NCBI RefSeq assembly: GCF_000955975.1
Contig: NZ_JYJF01000067.1
Coordinates: 1 to 38,939, forward strand
Reading direction: 5' to 3'
Length of the DNA: 38,939 bases
DNA from: Saccharothrix sp. ST-888
Lineage (GTDB): Bacteria > Actinomycetota > Actinomycetes > Streptomycetales > Streptomycetaceae
Part shown: in pieces, positions 22,817-33,176 of the stretch
How positions within the stretch are numbered: position 1 is the stretch's first letter
How the letters are laid out: every line of letters begins with the position of its first letter
Program-made: the position numbers and the translations under genes
The notes under the pieces: generated by a model
Databases searched by the model: none
Told to the model about the DNA's origin: nothing
Seen by the model: only the letters and a program-made list of their open reading frames with translations

Positions 22817-23056
22817 CTGACCTTGTGCCTGGGGTGTCCCCGGGTCCTTGTGCGTGCATGCACACCGGCCGCCGCGCCACACCGGAGCGTCGCAAAACGC
22901 TCTGTACGCGCGAGCGCCGTCGCTGCACATCAGCATCATGGGATTCCGCGATTCCTCCATCAAAGAGGCTCAACACACCCGACCGCGTGGGTCGGCCAGT
23001 TGGGGTCACCGCAGGTTAGTTTGACGCAGCCTTGGCACACAGAAAACGGAGAAACG
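22817..23056 (+). promoter_or_regulatory. Structured 5' leader of rpsL
   Basis: The gene-free DNA before rpsL holds the palindrome GTGCATGCAC (22854-22863), an 8-bp hairpin (22883-22890 with 22897-22904, one G-T pair, CGCAAA loop), and the motif shared with the rpsJ leader (22973-22995). GGAGAAAC just before GTG 23057 serves as the ribosome-binding site. The small open frame from 22825 has no supported start signal. Confidence 0.55.
22973..22995 (+). promoter_or_regulatory. Shared ribosomal-protein leader motif, rpsL copy
   Basis: The core CCCGACCGCGTGGGTCGG also occurs in front of rpsJ. The two 23-base blocks differ at one base. CCGACC (22979-22984) pairs with GGTCGG (22990-22995) around a GCGTG loop. 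It lies 61 bases before the start codon. It may bind a ribosomal protein or act in transcription. Confidence 0.75.
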
Positions 23057-23428
23057 GTGCCTACGATCCAGCAGCTGGTCCGAAAGGGCCGGCAGGACAA
23101 GGTCGAGAAGAACAAGACTCCCGCACTGAAGGGTTCCCCTCAGCGCCGCGGTGTCTGCACGCGTGTGTACACGACCACCCCGAAGAAGCCGAACTCGGCG
23201 CTTCGTAAGGTCGCCCGTGTGCGCCTCACCAGCGGGATCGAGGTCACCGCTTACATCCCGGGCGAGGGCCACAACCTGCAGGAGCACTCCATCGTGCTGG
23301 TGCGCGGTGGACGTGTGAAGGACCTTCCTGGTGTCCGCTACAAGATCATTCGCGGTTCCCTCGACACCCAGGGTGTCAAGAACCGCAAGCAGGCTCGCAG
23401 CCGCTACGGCGCCAAGAAGGAGAAGTAA
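23057..23428 (+). CDS. rpsL: 30S ribosomal protein S12
   Basis: S12 lies at the decoding centre and controls accuracy; it is the protein altered in many streptomycin-resistant mutants. The protein is 123 aa, the streptomycete length, starting GTG 23057 (PTIQQLVRKGRQDK). Lys43 and Lys88, the residues usually changed in resistance, are both wild type (TTPKKPNSALRK and GGRVKDLPG). Earlier in-frame codons lie in the leader and encode no family sequence. rpsG starts two bases after the stop, so they are translated together. First gene of the str operon. Confidence 0.98.
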   Translation: MPTIQQLVRKGRQDKVEKNKTPALKGSPQRRGVCTRVYTTTPKKPNSALRKVARVRLTSGIEVTAYIPGEGHNLQEHSIVLVRGGRVKDLPGVRYKIIRGSLDTQGVKNRKQARSRYGAKKEK

Positions 23429-23430
23429 GA

Positions 23431-23901
23431 ATGCCTCGTAAGGGCCCCGCCCCGAAGCGCCCGGTCATCATCGACCCGGTTTACGGCTCCCCGCTGGTGA
23501 CCTCGCTGGTCAACAAGATCCTGCTGCACGGCAAGCGCTCCACCGCCGAGCGGATCGTCTACGGCGCCCTCGAGGGTGTCCGTGAGAAGACCGGCGCCGA
23601 CCCCGTGGTCGCCCTCAAGCGCGCGCTTGAGAACGTCAAGCCGACCCTTGAGGTCAAGTCCCGCCGCGTCGGTGGCGCCACCTACCAGGTGCCGGTCGAG
23701 GTCCGCCCGGGCCGCGCCAACACCCTGGCGCTGCGCTGGCTGGTCGGCTACTCGCGCGCTCGTCGCGAGAAGACCATGACCGAGCGTCTGCTGAACGAGA
23801 TCCTGGACGCCAGCAACGGTCTGGGCGCCTCGGTCAAGCGTCGCGAGGACACCCACAAGATGGCCGAGTCCAACAAGGCCTTCGCGCACTACCGCTGGTA
23901 G
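23431..23901 (+). CDS. rpsG: 30S ribosomal protein S7
   Basis: S7 starts assembly of the 30S head by binding 16S rRNA and lines the E-site exit. It has 156 aa with the family sequences MPRKGPAPKR, NKILLHGKRSTAERIVYGAL, the beta-hairpin region SRRVGGATYQVPVEV, and the C-terminal KRREDTHKMAESNKAFAHYRW. ATG 23431 comes 2 bases after the rpsL stop. In E. coli S7 is the repressor of the str operon; whether that holds here is unknown. Confidence 0.98.
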   Translation: MPRKGPAPKRPVIIDPVYGSPLVTSLVNKILLHGKRSTAERIVYGALEGVREKTGADPVVALKRALENVKPTLEVKSRRVGGATYQVPVEVRPGRANTLALRWLVGYSRARREKTMTERLLNEILDASNGLGASVKRREDTHKMAESNKAFAHYRW

Positions 23902-23940
23902 TCCCTACCCCGTCACTAGACAGAGAGAGAACGAGCCACC

Positions 23941-26046
<2,106 letters not shown>

Positions 26047-26094
26047 GGACCGGCGCGAGCCGACTCCTTGCCCGCGGTCCGAGTACGTCCCGGC

Positions 26095-26122
26095 TTTCGG
26101 GACGAATCAGACCCCTTAGGCT
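26095..26122 (+). promoter_or_regulatory. Possible separate tuf promoter
   Basis: TTTCGG (26095-26100), 16 bases, TAGGCT (26117-26122). The -35 box is weak. It would start RNA near 26129, immediately before a strong hairpin. From memory, a tuf1 promoter between fusA and tuf1 has been described in Streptomyces, which supports looking here. Confidence 0.4.
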
Positions 26123-26135
26123 ATTAGGAGGCAAA

Positions 26136-26165
26136 CCTGGGGGGATCCACCCAGATCCCCCCAGG
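26136..26165 (+). repeat. 12-bp hairpin in the fusA-tuf spacer
   Basis: CCTGGGGGGATC (26136-26147) and GATCCCCCCAGG (26154-26165) pair perfectly around a CACCCA loop. There is no T tract. It could form the 5' end of a tuf mRNA or slow readthrough from fusA. Confidence 0.65.
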
Positions 26166-26195
26166 ACCTCCGGCCCCCAATCCGCGGGACGGCAT

Positions 26196-26214
26196 GGAGT
26201 GCGACGAGCACTCC
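26196..26214. repeat. 7-bp inverted repeat in the tuf leader
   Basis: GGAGTGC (26196-26202) and GCACTCC (26208-26214) with a GACGA loop. It could be a small RNA hairpin or a protein-binding site. Confidence 0.45.
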
Positions 26215-26281
26215 GTACCAAACCCGATCAAAGACCAACTGACGTCGTACGGCGTACAGAACTGTCCTCAGGAGGACTGCA

Positions 26282-27475
<1,194 letters not shown>

Positions 27476-27513
27476 TTTGACGCTCTGACCTGAGCTCTGC
27501 ACCGCAGGCTCGA

Positions 27514-27561
27514 CGAGAGGGCCTCCCCGTCCATCAGGACGGGGAGGCCCTCTCGCGTTTT
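27514..27561. terminator. Bidirectional terminator between tuf and rmlC
   Basis: A perfect 19-bp stem (27514-27532 with 27537-27555), ATCA loop, then CG and TTTT. It ends the str operon and, read in reverse, lies just after the rmlC stop, so it may serve both convergent units. Confidence 0.92.
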
Positions 27562-27564
27562 CCG

Positions 27565-28155
27565 TCACAGGCTCCCGGTGTAGGCCTTGCAGACCCGGTA
27601 GTCGGGAAGCAGTCCGCAGGCGAGGGCCTCGGCGAGGCCGGGTGCGGCCTCGTCCTTCGCGGAGAGCTGCGGAGCCTCGGCCGGCCATTCGATCGCCAGC
27701 CCGGGGTCGAGCGGATGGATGCCGTGCTCGCCGGCCGGGTTGAAGGTCTCCGAGCACAGGTACGAGAGCGTGGCGTCGTCGGTCAGCGCGCAGAAACCGT
27801 GGCCGATTCCCTCCGGAATGTAGACCGCGCGGCGGTCCGTGTCGTCCAGCCGGACTCCTTCCCAGCGGCCGAAGGTGGGGGAGCCCACCCGCAGGTCGAC
27901 CAGGACGTCGAGGACCGCGCCGCGCACACAGGTCACGTACTTCGCCTGGCCCGGCGGCACGTCGGCGAAGTGGATGCCGCGCACCACGCCCCGGGCCGAG
28001 ACCGAGAGGTTGGCCTGGGCGAGGCGCAGCGGGTGTCCGACCACCTCGGCGAGCCGGTCGAAGCGGTACCACTCGGTGAACAGGCCGCGCGGGTCGCCGT
28101 GCAGCTGCGGGGTGACCTCGAAGGCGTCCTCGATGGTCAACTCGCGGAATTTCAC
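27565..28155 (-). CDS. rmlC: dTDP-4-dehydrorhamnose 3,5-epimerase
   Basis: This enzyme converts dTDP-4-keto-6-deoxy-D-glucose to dTDP-4-keto-L-rhamnose, the third step of dTDP-L-rhamnose synthesis. It has 196 aa. The RmlC pattern is clear: HGDPRGLFTEWYR, LAQANLSVSARGVVRGIHF with catalytic His62, KYVTCVRGAVLDVLVDLR, the cupin loop EGIGHGFCAL and YLCSETFNPAGEHGIHPLDP. GTG 28155 overlaps the rmlA stop as GTGA and has GAGGAG 8 bases upstream. It is translationally coupled to rmlA. Confidence 0.95.
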   Translation of the reverse strand: MKFRELTIEDAFEVTPQLHGDPRGLFTEWYRFDRLAEVVGHPLRLAQANLSVSARGVVRGIHFADVPPGQAKYVTCVRGAVLDVLVDLRVGSPTFGRWEGVRLDDTDRRAVYIPEGIGHGFCALTDDATLSYLCSETFNPAGEHGIHPLDPGLAIEWPAEAPQLSAKDEAAPGLAEALACGLLPDYRVCKAYTGSL

Positions 28156-29027
28156 TGGGAGTTCTCCTCGTCCAACAGATCCAGCAGGTACTGGCCGTAC
28201 CCGCTCTTGAGCAGTGGTTCGGCCAGCGTGCGGAGCTGGGCGTCGTCGATCAGTCCGGCGTGCCAGACCGTCTCCTCCAGGCAGCCGATCTTCAGGCCCT
28301 GGCGCTCCTCGATCACCTGGACGAAGTCGGAGGCCTGCATCAGCGAGGCGAAGGTGCCGGTGTCCAGCCAGGCGGTGCCCCGGTCGAGCCTGGTGACGTG
28401 CAGTTCGCCGGCCTTCAGATAGGCCTCGTTGACCGCGGTGATCTCCAGTTCGCCGCGTGGGCTGGGGTGCAGGCCGCGGGCGATCTCCACCACCCGGTTG
28501 TCGTAGAAGTACAGTCCGGGCACGGCATAGCGGGACTTGGGGAAGGCGGGTTTCTCCTCGATCGAGATCACCTGGCCCTCCTCGTCGAACTCGACCACGC
28601 CGTACGCCCGCGGATCGGCGACCTGGTAGGCGAAGACCAGGCCGCCGGTGAGCTCGGTGTGGTCGGCCAGCCGGGTGCCGAGCCCGCTGCCGTGGAAGAT
28701 GTTGTCGCCCAGGATCAGCGCCACCGGCTCGTCGCCGATGAACTCCGCGCCCAGCACGAAGGCTTGGGCGATCCCCTCCGGGCGTTCCTGGACGGCGTAC
28801 TCCAGCCGCAGTCCGAACTGGGAGCCGTCGCCGAGCAGGCGGCGGAACTGGGCCTGGTCCTCGGGGGTGGTGACGATCAGTATCTCGCGGATCCCCGCCA
28901 TCACCAGCGTGGAGAGCGGGTAGTAGATCATCGGCTTGTCGAACACCGGCAGGAGCTGCTTCGAGACCGCGCGGGTGAGCGGCCACAGTCGTGAACCGGT
29001 GCCCCCCGCCAGGAGAATTCCTCGCAT
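28152..29027 (-). CDS. rmlA: Glucose-1-phosphate thymidylyltransferase
   Basis: Makes dTDP-glucose from dTTP and glucose-1-phosphate, the first and usually feedback-controlled step of dTDP-rhamnose synthesis. The 291-aa sequence begins MRGILLAGGTGSRLWPLT, the nucleotide-binding signature, followed by KQLLPVFDKPMIYYPLSTLMLAGI-like residues, EYAVQERPEGIAQAF, LILGDNIFHG and EEKPAFPKSRYAVPGLYFYD. Its length fits the family. ATG 29027 has no Shine-Dalgarno sequence; a TAACCT box ends 7 bases upstream, so the mRNA is probably leaderless. It is divergent from rmlB. Confidence 0.96.
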   Translation of the reverse strand: MRGILLAGGTGSRLWPLTRAVSKQLLPVFDKPMIYYPLSTLVMAGIREILIVTTPEDQAQFRRLLGDGSQFGLRLEYAVQERPEGIAQAFVLGAEFIGDEPVALILGDNIFHGSGLGTRLADHTELTGGLVFAYQVADPRAYGVVEFDEEGQVISIEEKPAFPKSRYAVPGLYFYDNRVVEIARGLHPSPRGELEITAVNEAYLKAGELHVTRLDRGTAWLDTGTFASLMQASDFVQVIEERQGLKIGCLEETVWHAGLIDDAQLRTLAEPLLKSGYGQYLLDLLDEENSQ

Positions 29028-29034
29028 GTGAGGC

Positions 29035-29063
29035 AGGTTATGCGTCCTGGTGCGCGAAGTCGC
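29035..29063 (-). promoter_or_regulatory. Possible leaderless promoter of rmlA-rmlC
   Basis: On the minus strand GCGACT (29063-29058), 17 bases, TAACCT (29040-29035); the ATG is 7 bases later. The -35 box matches poorly, so the call is tentative. Confidence 0.35.
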
Positions 29064-29066
29064 GAC
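29059..29066. promoter_or_regulatory. Palindrome in the divergent rmlA/rmlB spacer
   Basis: GTCGCGAC is a perfect 8-bp palindrome, flanked by the arms GCGAA (29054-29058) and TTCGC (29072-29076). It overlaps the predicted rmlA -35 box and could be an operator for both units. Confidence 0.35.
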
Positions 29067-29070
29067 ATGA

Positions 29071-29099
29071 TTTCGCCGATCTTCACCGAGAGGTACACT
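29071..29099 (+). promoter_or_regulatory. Possible leaderless promoter of rmlB-rmlD
   Basis: TTTCGC (29071-29076), 17 bases, TACACT (29094-29099). The ATG of rmlB is 9 bases after the -10 box, so the RNA would start at or just before the start codon. Good -10, weak -35. Confidence 0.4.
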
Positions 29100-29108
29100 T
29101 CCCGCACT

Positions 29109-30095
29109 ATGCGCATCCTCGTAACCGGCGGTGCCGGGTTCATCGGTTCGGAGTTCGTCCGGTCGCAGCTCGGCGCGGACGGCGGGGCCAGGATCACCGT
29201 CCTGGACAAGCTCACCTATTCGGGCGTGGAGGCCAACCTCGCCCCGGTGGCCCGGCATCCCGGGTACGCCTTCGTGCAGGGCGACATCTGCGACCCCGAG
29301 GTGGTCGACGATGTGATGCCGGGTCACGACGTGGTGGTGCACTTCGCCGCCGAGTCCCATGTGGACCGGTCGATCGCGGGGGCCGGCCCGTTCGTACGGA
29401 CCAATGTGATGGGTACTCAAGTCCTGCTGGACGCCGCCCGGAAGCACGGCGTGGCGCGATTCGTCCACGTCTCCACCGACGAGGTCTACGGCTCGATCGC
29501 CGAGGGGTCCTGGACGGAGGAGTGGCCGCTGGCCCCCAACTCCCCGTACTCCGCGTCGAAGGCGGGGAGCGACCTGCTGGCGCTGGCCTACCACCGCACG
29601 CACGGCATGGACGTGGTGGTGACCCGCTGCTCCAACAACTACGGGCACTACCAGTTCCCGGAGAAGGTCATCCCGCTGTTCACCACCAACCTGATCGACG
29701 GGAAGAAGGTGCCGCTGTACGGCGACGGCGCCAACGTCCGTGACTGGCTGCACGTTTCGGACCACTGCCGGGGCATCGACCTGGTCCTGCGCGGTGGCCG
29801 GGCCGGGCAGGTCTACCACATCGGCGGCGGCACCGAGGTCACCAACAAGGAGCTGACCGGCCTGCTGCTGGAGGCGGCGGGCTGCGGCTGGGAGATGGTC
29901 GAGCGGGTGCCCGACCGCAAGGGGCACGACCTGCGCTACTCGCTGGACATCGGCCGGATCCGCACCGAACTCGGTTACGAGCCGCAGGTCTCCTTCGCCG
30001 ACGGGCTGGCCGAGACCATCAACTGGTACCGGGAGAGCCGGGCCTGGTGGGAGCCGCTCAAGGCGGGCCGCAAGCCTGCGGCGGTGCAGGAGTGA
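29109..30095 (+). CDS. rmlB: dTDP-glucose 4,6-dehydratase
   Basis: Converts dTDP-glucose to dTDP-4-keto-6-deoxyglucose with tightly bound NAD+. It has 328 aa, an extended short-chain dehydrogenase. The Rossmann motif GGAGFIG is at 7-13, the catalytic triplet Thr123-Asp124-Glu125 is in VSTDEVYG, and Tyr147/Lys151 in SPYSASKAGSD are the SDR pair. CSNNYGHYQFPEKVIPLF and RDWLHVSDHCRGI are typical of RmlB. ATG 29109 has no nearby Shine-Dalgarno sequence (GAGAGG is 14 bases away), fitting leaderless translation. The stop overlaps the rmlD start. Confidence 0.96.
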   Translation: MRILVTGGAGFIGSEFVRSQLGADGGARITVLDKLTYSGVEANLAPVARHPGYAFVQGDICDPEVVDDVMPGHDVVVHFAAESHVDRSIAGAGPFVRTNVMGTQVLLDAARKHGVARFVHVSTDEVYGSIAEGSWTEEWPLAPNSPYSASKAGSDLLALAYHRTHGMDVVVTRCSNNYGHYQFPEKVIPLFTTNLIDGKKVPLYGDGANVRDWLHVSDHCRGIDLVLRGGRAGQVYHIGGGTEVTNKELTGLLLEAAGCGWEMVERVPDRKGHDLRYSLDIGRIRTELGYEPQVSFADGLAETINWYRESRAWWEPLKAGRKPAAVQE

Positions 30096-30961
30096 CCCGC
30101 TGGCTGGTCACGGGCGCGGGCGGGATGCTCGGGCGGGACCTGCTGGAGGTGCTGGCCGGGGACCAGGTCACCGCGCTCGACCGGGCCGCACTCGACATCA
30201 CCGACGCGGGGGCCGTCCGGGCCGCCGTCGCCGGGCACGACGTGGTGGTCAACTGCGCCGCCTGGACGGACGTGGACGGCGCCGAGAGTGCCGAGGAGGC
30301 CGCAACCGCCGTGAACGGCACGGCGGTTGCCGAGCTGGCCGGGGCCTGCGCGCGGAGCGGTGCGCGGCTGTTGCAGGTCTCGACCGACTATGTGCTGCCC
30401 GGCGACTCGGAGCACCCGTACCCCGAGGACGCCGCCACCGGGCCGCTCAACGCGTACGGGCGCAGCAAGCTCGAAGGGGAGCGCGCGGTCGCCCGGCTGC
30501 TGCCCGGGGCCGGGTACATCGTCCGCACCGCCTGGCTGTACGGCGAGCACGGGCGCAACTTCGTCAGCACCATGCTCTCGCTGGCCGCCCGCCAGGAGAG
30601 CGTCCAGGTCGTCGACGACCAGTTCGGCCAGCCCACCTGGTCGTACGAGCTCGCGCTGCGGCTGGCCGAGTTGGGGCGCTCCGCGACCGCTCCGCCCGGG
30701 ATCTACCACGGCACCGCGGCCGGTCGGGCCAGCTGGTACGAGCTGGCGCGGGCCGCGTACGAGCTGGCCGGCCTGGACCCGGAGCGGGTACGGCCGACGG
30801 ACTCGACGGCCTTTCGCCGTCCGGCGGTTCGGCCGGGCTCCAGCGTGCTGGGCCACGCCCGGTGGGCCGAGGCCGGGCTGCCGCCGCTGCCGGAGTGGCG
30901 GGAGTCGCTGGCCAAGGCGCTGCGGCGGCCCGCCTTCCAGACGCCGAAGGCCGGCGGGTAG
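30092..30961 (+). CDS. rmlD: dTDP-4-dehydrorhamnose reductase
   Basis: The last step: NAD(P)H reduction to dTDP-L-rhamnose. The protein has 289 aa, with the GAGGMLG cofactor loop at 8-14, VVNCAAWTDVDGAE, LLQVSTDYVL, the SDR Tyr122/Lys126 in NAYGRSKLEGE and RTAWLYGEHGRNFV. GTG 30092 overlaps the rmlB stop (GTGA), so the two are coupled. It completes the rmlABCD set. The 148-base gap to the next gene contains a 16-bp imperfect tandem repeat. Confidence 0.95.
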   Translation: MTRWLVTGAGGMLGRDLLEVLAGDQVTALDRAALDITDAGAVRAAVAGHDVVVNCAAWTDVDGAESAEEAATAVNGTAVAELAGACARSGARLLQVSTDYVLPGDSEHPYPEDAATGPLNAYGRSKLEGERAVARLLPGAGYIVRTAWLYGEHGRNFVSTMLSLAARQESVQVVDDQFGQPTWSYELALRLAELGRSATAPPGIYHGTAAGRASWYELARAAYELAGLDPERVRPTDSTAFRRPAVRPGSSVLGHARWAEAGLPPLPEWRESLAKALRRPAFQTPKAGG

Positions 30962-30983
30962 GGCGGCTCCTGGCGGGCCCGTT

Positions 30984-31015
30984 CAGGCGCCGTCGGCACC
31001 AGGCGCCGTCCGCAC
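30984..31015. repeat. 16-bp near-perfect tandem repeat after rmlD
   Basis: CAGGCGCCGTCGGCAC (30984-30999) is followed directly by a copy with one changed base (31000-31015). A weak small hairpin, ACGGG/CCCGT at 31020-31033, lies next to it with TT behind. No strong terminator is seen. Confidence 0.75.
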
Positions 31016-31109
31016 CCGGACGGGTTCACCCGTTTGCCGCGCTACCTCGAATCCGTTGCCGGCGTTCCCCTTCCAGGGACCGCTCTGGCCACGGAAGGCA
31101 GCAACGGCT

Positions 31110-31475
31110 GTGCAACTCTCGACCCTCACCTCGATCACCGGCATCGTGGTGCTGGCCTACATCCTGGAACTGCTCCGCAGGCAGCAGCTGCGCGAGAAGT
31201 ACGCGGCCATCTGGCTCTGCATCGGCGTGGTGGTGGCCCCGCTGGGGTTCTTCCCCTCGCTGCTGGACTCCACCGCGCGCAGCGTCGGGGTGGCCTCCGG
31301 GGTGAGTCTGGTGCTGTTCGCCGGGTTCGTCCTGGTGCTGCTGGTCAGCCTCCATCTCAGCTGGGAGGCCAGCAGATTGGAGGCCAAGACCCGCACCCTG
31401 GCCGAGGACGTCGCGCTGATCCGCTCCCGGCTCGCCGAGCTCCCGGACGGCGCCGAGGGCGGAGAGGCCCGATGA
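31110..31475 (+). CDS. DUF2304 small membrane protein
   Basis: A 121-aa protein with three hydrophobic segments (about 5-21, 30-47 and 58-80) and a C-terminal charged helix, SWEASRLEAKTRTLAEDVALIRSRLAEL, likely a coiled coil. DUF2304 proteins have this form and are often found beside glycosyltransferase genes. GTG 31110 follows GGAAGG (31093-31098) at an 11-base distance, somewhat long. The stop overlaps the next start as ATGA. It may support a membrane glycosyltransferase complex, but no activity is established for it. Confidence 0.83.
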   Translation: MQLSTLTSITGIVVLAYILELLRRQQLREKYAAIWLCIGVVVAPLGFFPSLLDSTARSVGVASGVSLVLFAGFVLVLLVSLHLSWEASRLEAKTRTLAEDVALIRSRLAELPDGAEGGEAR

Positions 31476-32272
31476 CCCCTGACGGCCGCCGTGTCCTGAT
31501 CATCCTCCCGGCCTGGAACGAGGCCGACGGGCTCTCCGCCGTCCTCGGCGAGATCAAGCAGCAACTGCCGTACGTGGAAACCCTGGTGGTGGACGACGGG
31601 TCCGCGGACCGGACCGCCGAGGTCGCCGCGGCCGCGGGGTCGGCGGTGGCCCGGCTGCCGTTCAACCTCGGGGTGGGCGGTGCGATGCGGCTCGGCTACC
31701 GCTACGCCCGCGAGCACGGCTACGACGTGGCCGTCCAGGTGGACGCGGACGGCCAGCACGACCCGGCCTACGTCCCCGCCCTGCTGGCCCACCTCGGCGA
31801 GGCCGACCTGGTGATCGGCGCCCGGTTCGACGGCGAGGGCGAGTACCGGGCGCGCGGTCCCAGGCGCTGGGCGATGGCGCTGCTCTCGGTGATCCTCTCC
31901 AGGCTCACCCACACCCGCCTCACCGACACCACCTCCGGATTCCGCGCCTGCAACCGCCCGTTGATCGAGTTCTTCGCGCGCTGGTACCCCGTCGAGTACC
32001 TCGGCGACACCGTGGAGAGCCTGGTCGGCGCGGCCCGCTGCGGCTTCGCGGTCCGCCAGGTCCCGGTGGCGATGCGGGCCCGCACCACCGGGCGGCCGAG
32101 CGCCTCAACGGTCAAGGCGATGATCTATCTGGTCCGGGCCGGCCTGGTGCTGCTGCTCGCGGTGATCCGGCGGATGCCCGGCGAGCTCAAGGAGCTGGCT
32201 CCCGGCTCGCCCTCCTACGCCGCTTACCTGGAAGAGCAGTTGGCGCGCCGTCAGCTCGCCACGGAGGGGTGA
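31472..32272 (+). CDS. Family 2 glycosyltransferase
   Basis: A 266-aa GT-A fold enzyme using an activated sugar. It shows LIILPAWNEADGLSAVL, VVDDGSADRT, LPFNLGVGGAMRLGYRYA and the metal-binding QVDADGQHDP, the pattern of polyprenyl-phosphate or rhamnosyl-type transferases. The region TDTTSGFRACNRPLI matches the family. A hydrophobic segment, MIYLVRAGLVLLLAVIRRM, at about 215-235 could anchor it. ATG 31472 has GGAGAGG at 31461-31467. It is coupled to the DUF2304 gene. Donor and acceptor sugars are unknown, though dTDP-rhamnose is available locally. Confidence 0.9.
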   Translation: MTPDGRRVLIILPAWNEADGLSAVLGEIKQQLPYVETLVVDDGSADRTAEVAAAAGSAVARLPFNLGVGGAMRLGYRYAREHGYDVAVQVDADGQHDPAYVPALLAHLGEADLVIGARFDGEGEYRARGPRRWAMALLSVILSRLTHTRLTDTTSGFRACNRPLIEFFARWYPVEYLGDTVESLVGAARCGFAVRQVPVAMRARTTGRPSASTVKAMIYLVRAGLVLLLAVIRRMPGELKELAPGSPSYAAYLEEQLARRQLATEG

Positions 32273-32281
32273 GGGCGCCCG

Positions 32282-33166
32282 ATGTCCCGCTTCGAGATCA
32301 CTCTGCCCTACTACGGCGACGTCGCCCTGATGCAGGCCGCCGTCCGCAGCGTGCTCGCGCAGGACGGCACCGACTGGCGGCTCACCGTGGTGGACGACGG
32401 CCGCGAGCCCGGCGTCCCCGAGTGGTTCGAGCAGCTCGCCGACCCCCGGGTCCGGTACTACCGCAACGAGCGCAACCTCGGCGTCACCGGCAACTTCAAC
32501 CGCTGCGTCGACCTCGCCGAGTACGAGTACCTGGTCCTGATGGGCAGCGACGACCTGATGCACCCCGACTACCTCTCGGTCGTCCGCCGGGCCGCCGGCC
32601 GGGAGCCCGGCGCCGCGATGATCCAGCCGGGCGTCCAGGTGATCGGCAGCGACGGACTCCCGTACGACACCCTCGCCGACCGCGCCAAACGCCGGCTGTA
32701 CGCCCCCTCGGGGCCCGAGCGCGCCCTGCTCTGCGGCGAGCGGCTGGCCGTCAGCCTGCTGCGCGGCAACTGGCTGTACTTCCCGTCCGTCTGCTGGCGC
32801 ACCGAGGCCGTCCGGCGGTTCGGCTTCCGGGCCGACCTCGGGGTGATCCAGGACCTGGCCCTGGTGATCGACCTGCTGGCGGCGGGGGAGAGCCTGGCCA
32901 CCACCCCCGAGGTCTGCTTCGGCTACCGGCGGCACGCGGCCAGCGAGTCCTCGGCCACGGCGTACACCGGACACCGCTTCGAGGAGGCCAAGCGCTTCTT
33001 CCGGGAGACCGCCGACCGGCTCGCCGCCCTCGGCTGGCCGCGCGCCTCCCGGGTCTCCCGCCACCACCTCTCCTCCCGACTGCACGCCCTCGCCCTGCTG
33101 CCCGCCGCCGCCCGCCACGCCGGGGCGCCGGGAGTGACGGCGATGCTCCGGCACGCCCTCCGGTAG
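32282..33166 (+). CDS. Second family 2 glycosyltransferase
   Basis: A 294-aa protein that begins MSRFEITLPYYGDVALMQAAVRSVL and contains VVDDGREPGVPEWF, YYRNERNLGVTGNFNRCVDLA and VLMGSDDLMHPDYL, where SDD is the metal-binding DxD-like motif. These are the marks of GT2 enzymes similar to rhamnosyltransferases that extend cell-wall glycans. No membrane segment is apparent. ATG 32282 lies 9 bases after the previous stop, with a weak AGGG ribosome-binding site. It probably adds a sugar to the polymer made by this cluster. Confidence 0.88.
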   Translation: MSRFEITLPYYGDVALMQAAVRSVLAQDGTDWRLTVVDDGREPGVPEWFEQLADPRVRYYRNERNLGVTGNFNRCVDLAEYEYLVLMGSDDLMHPDYLSVVRRAAGREPGAAMIQPGVQVIGSDGLPYDTLADRAKRRLYAPSGPERALLCGERLAVSLLRGNWLYFPSVCWRTEAVRRFGFRADLGVIQDLALVIDLLAAGESLATTPEVCFGYRRHAASESSATAYTGHRFEEAKRFFRETADRLAALGWPRASRVSRHHLSSRLHALALLPAAARHAGAPGVTAMLRHALR

Positions 33167-33176
33167 CCCGGCGCCG

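Noticed and set aside
23057..23428. Possible streptomycin-resistant rpsL allele
   Set aside because: Lys43 and Lys88 are wild type.
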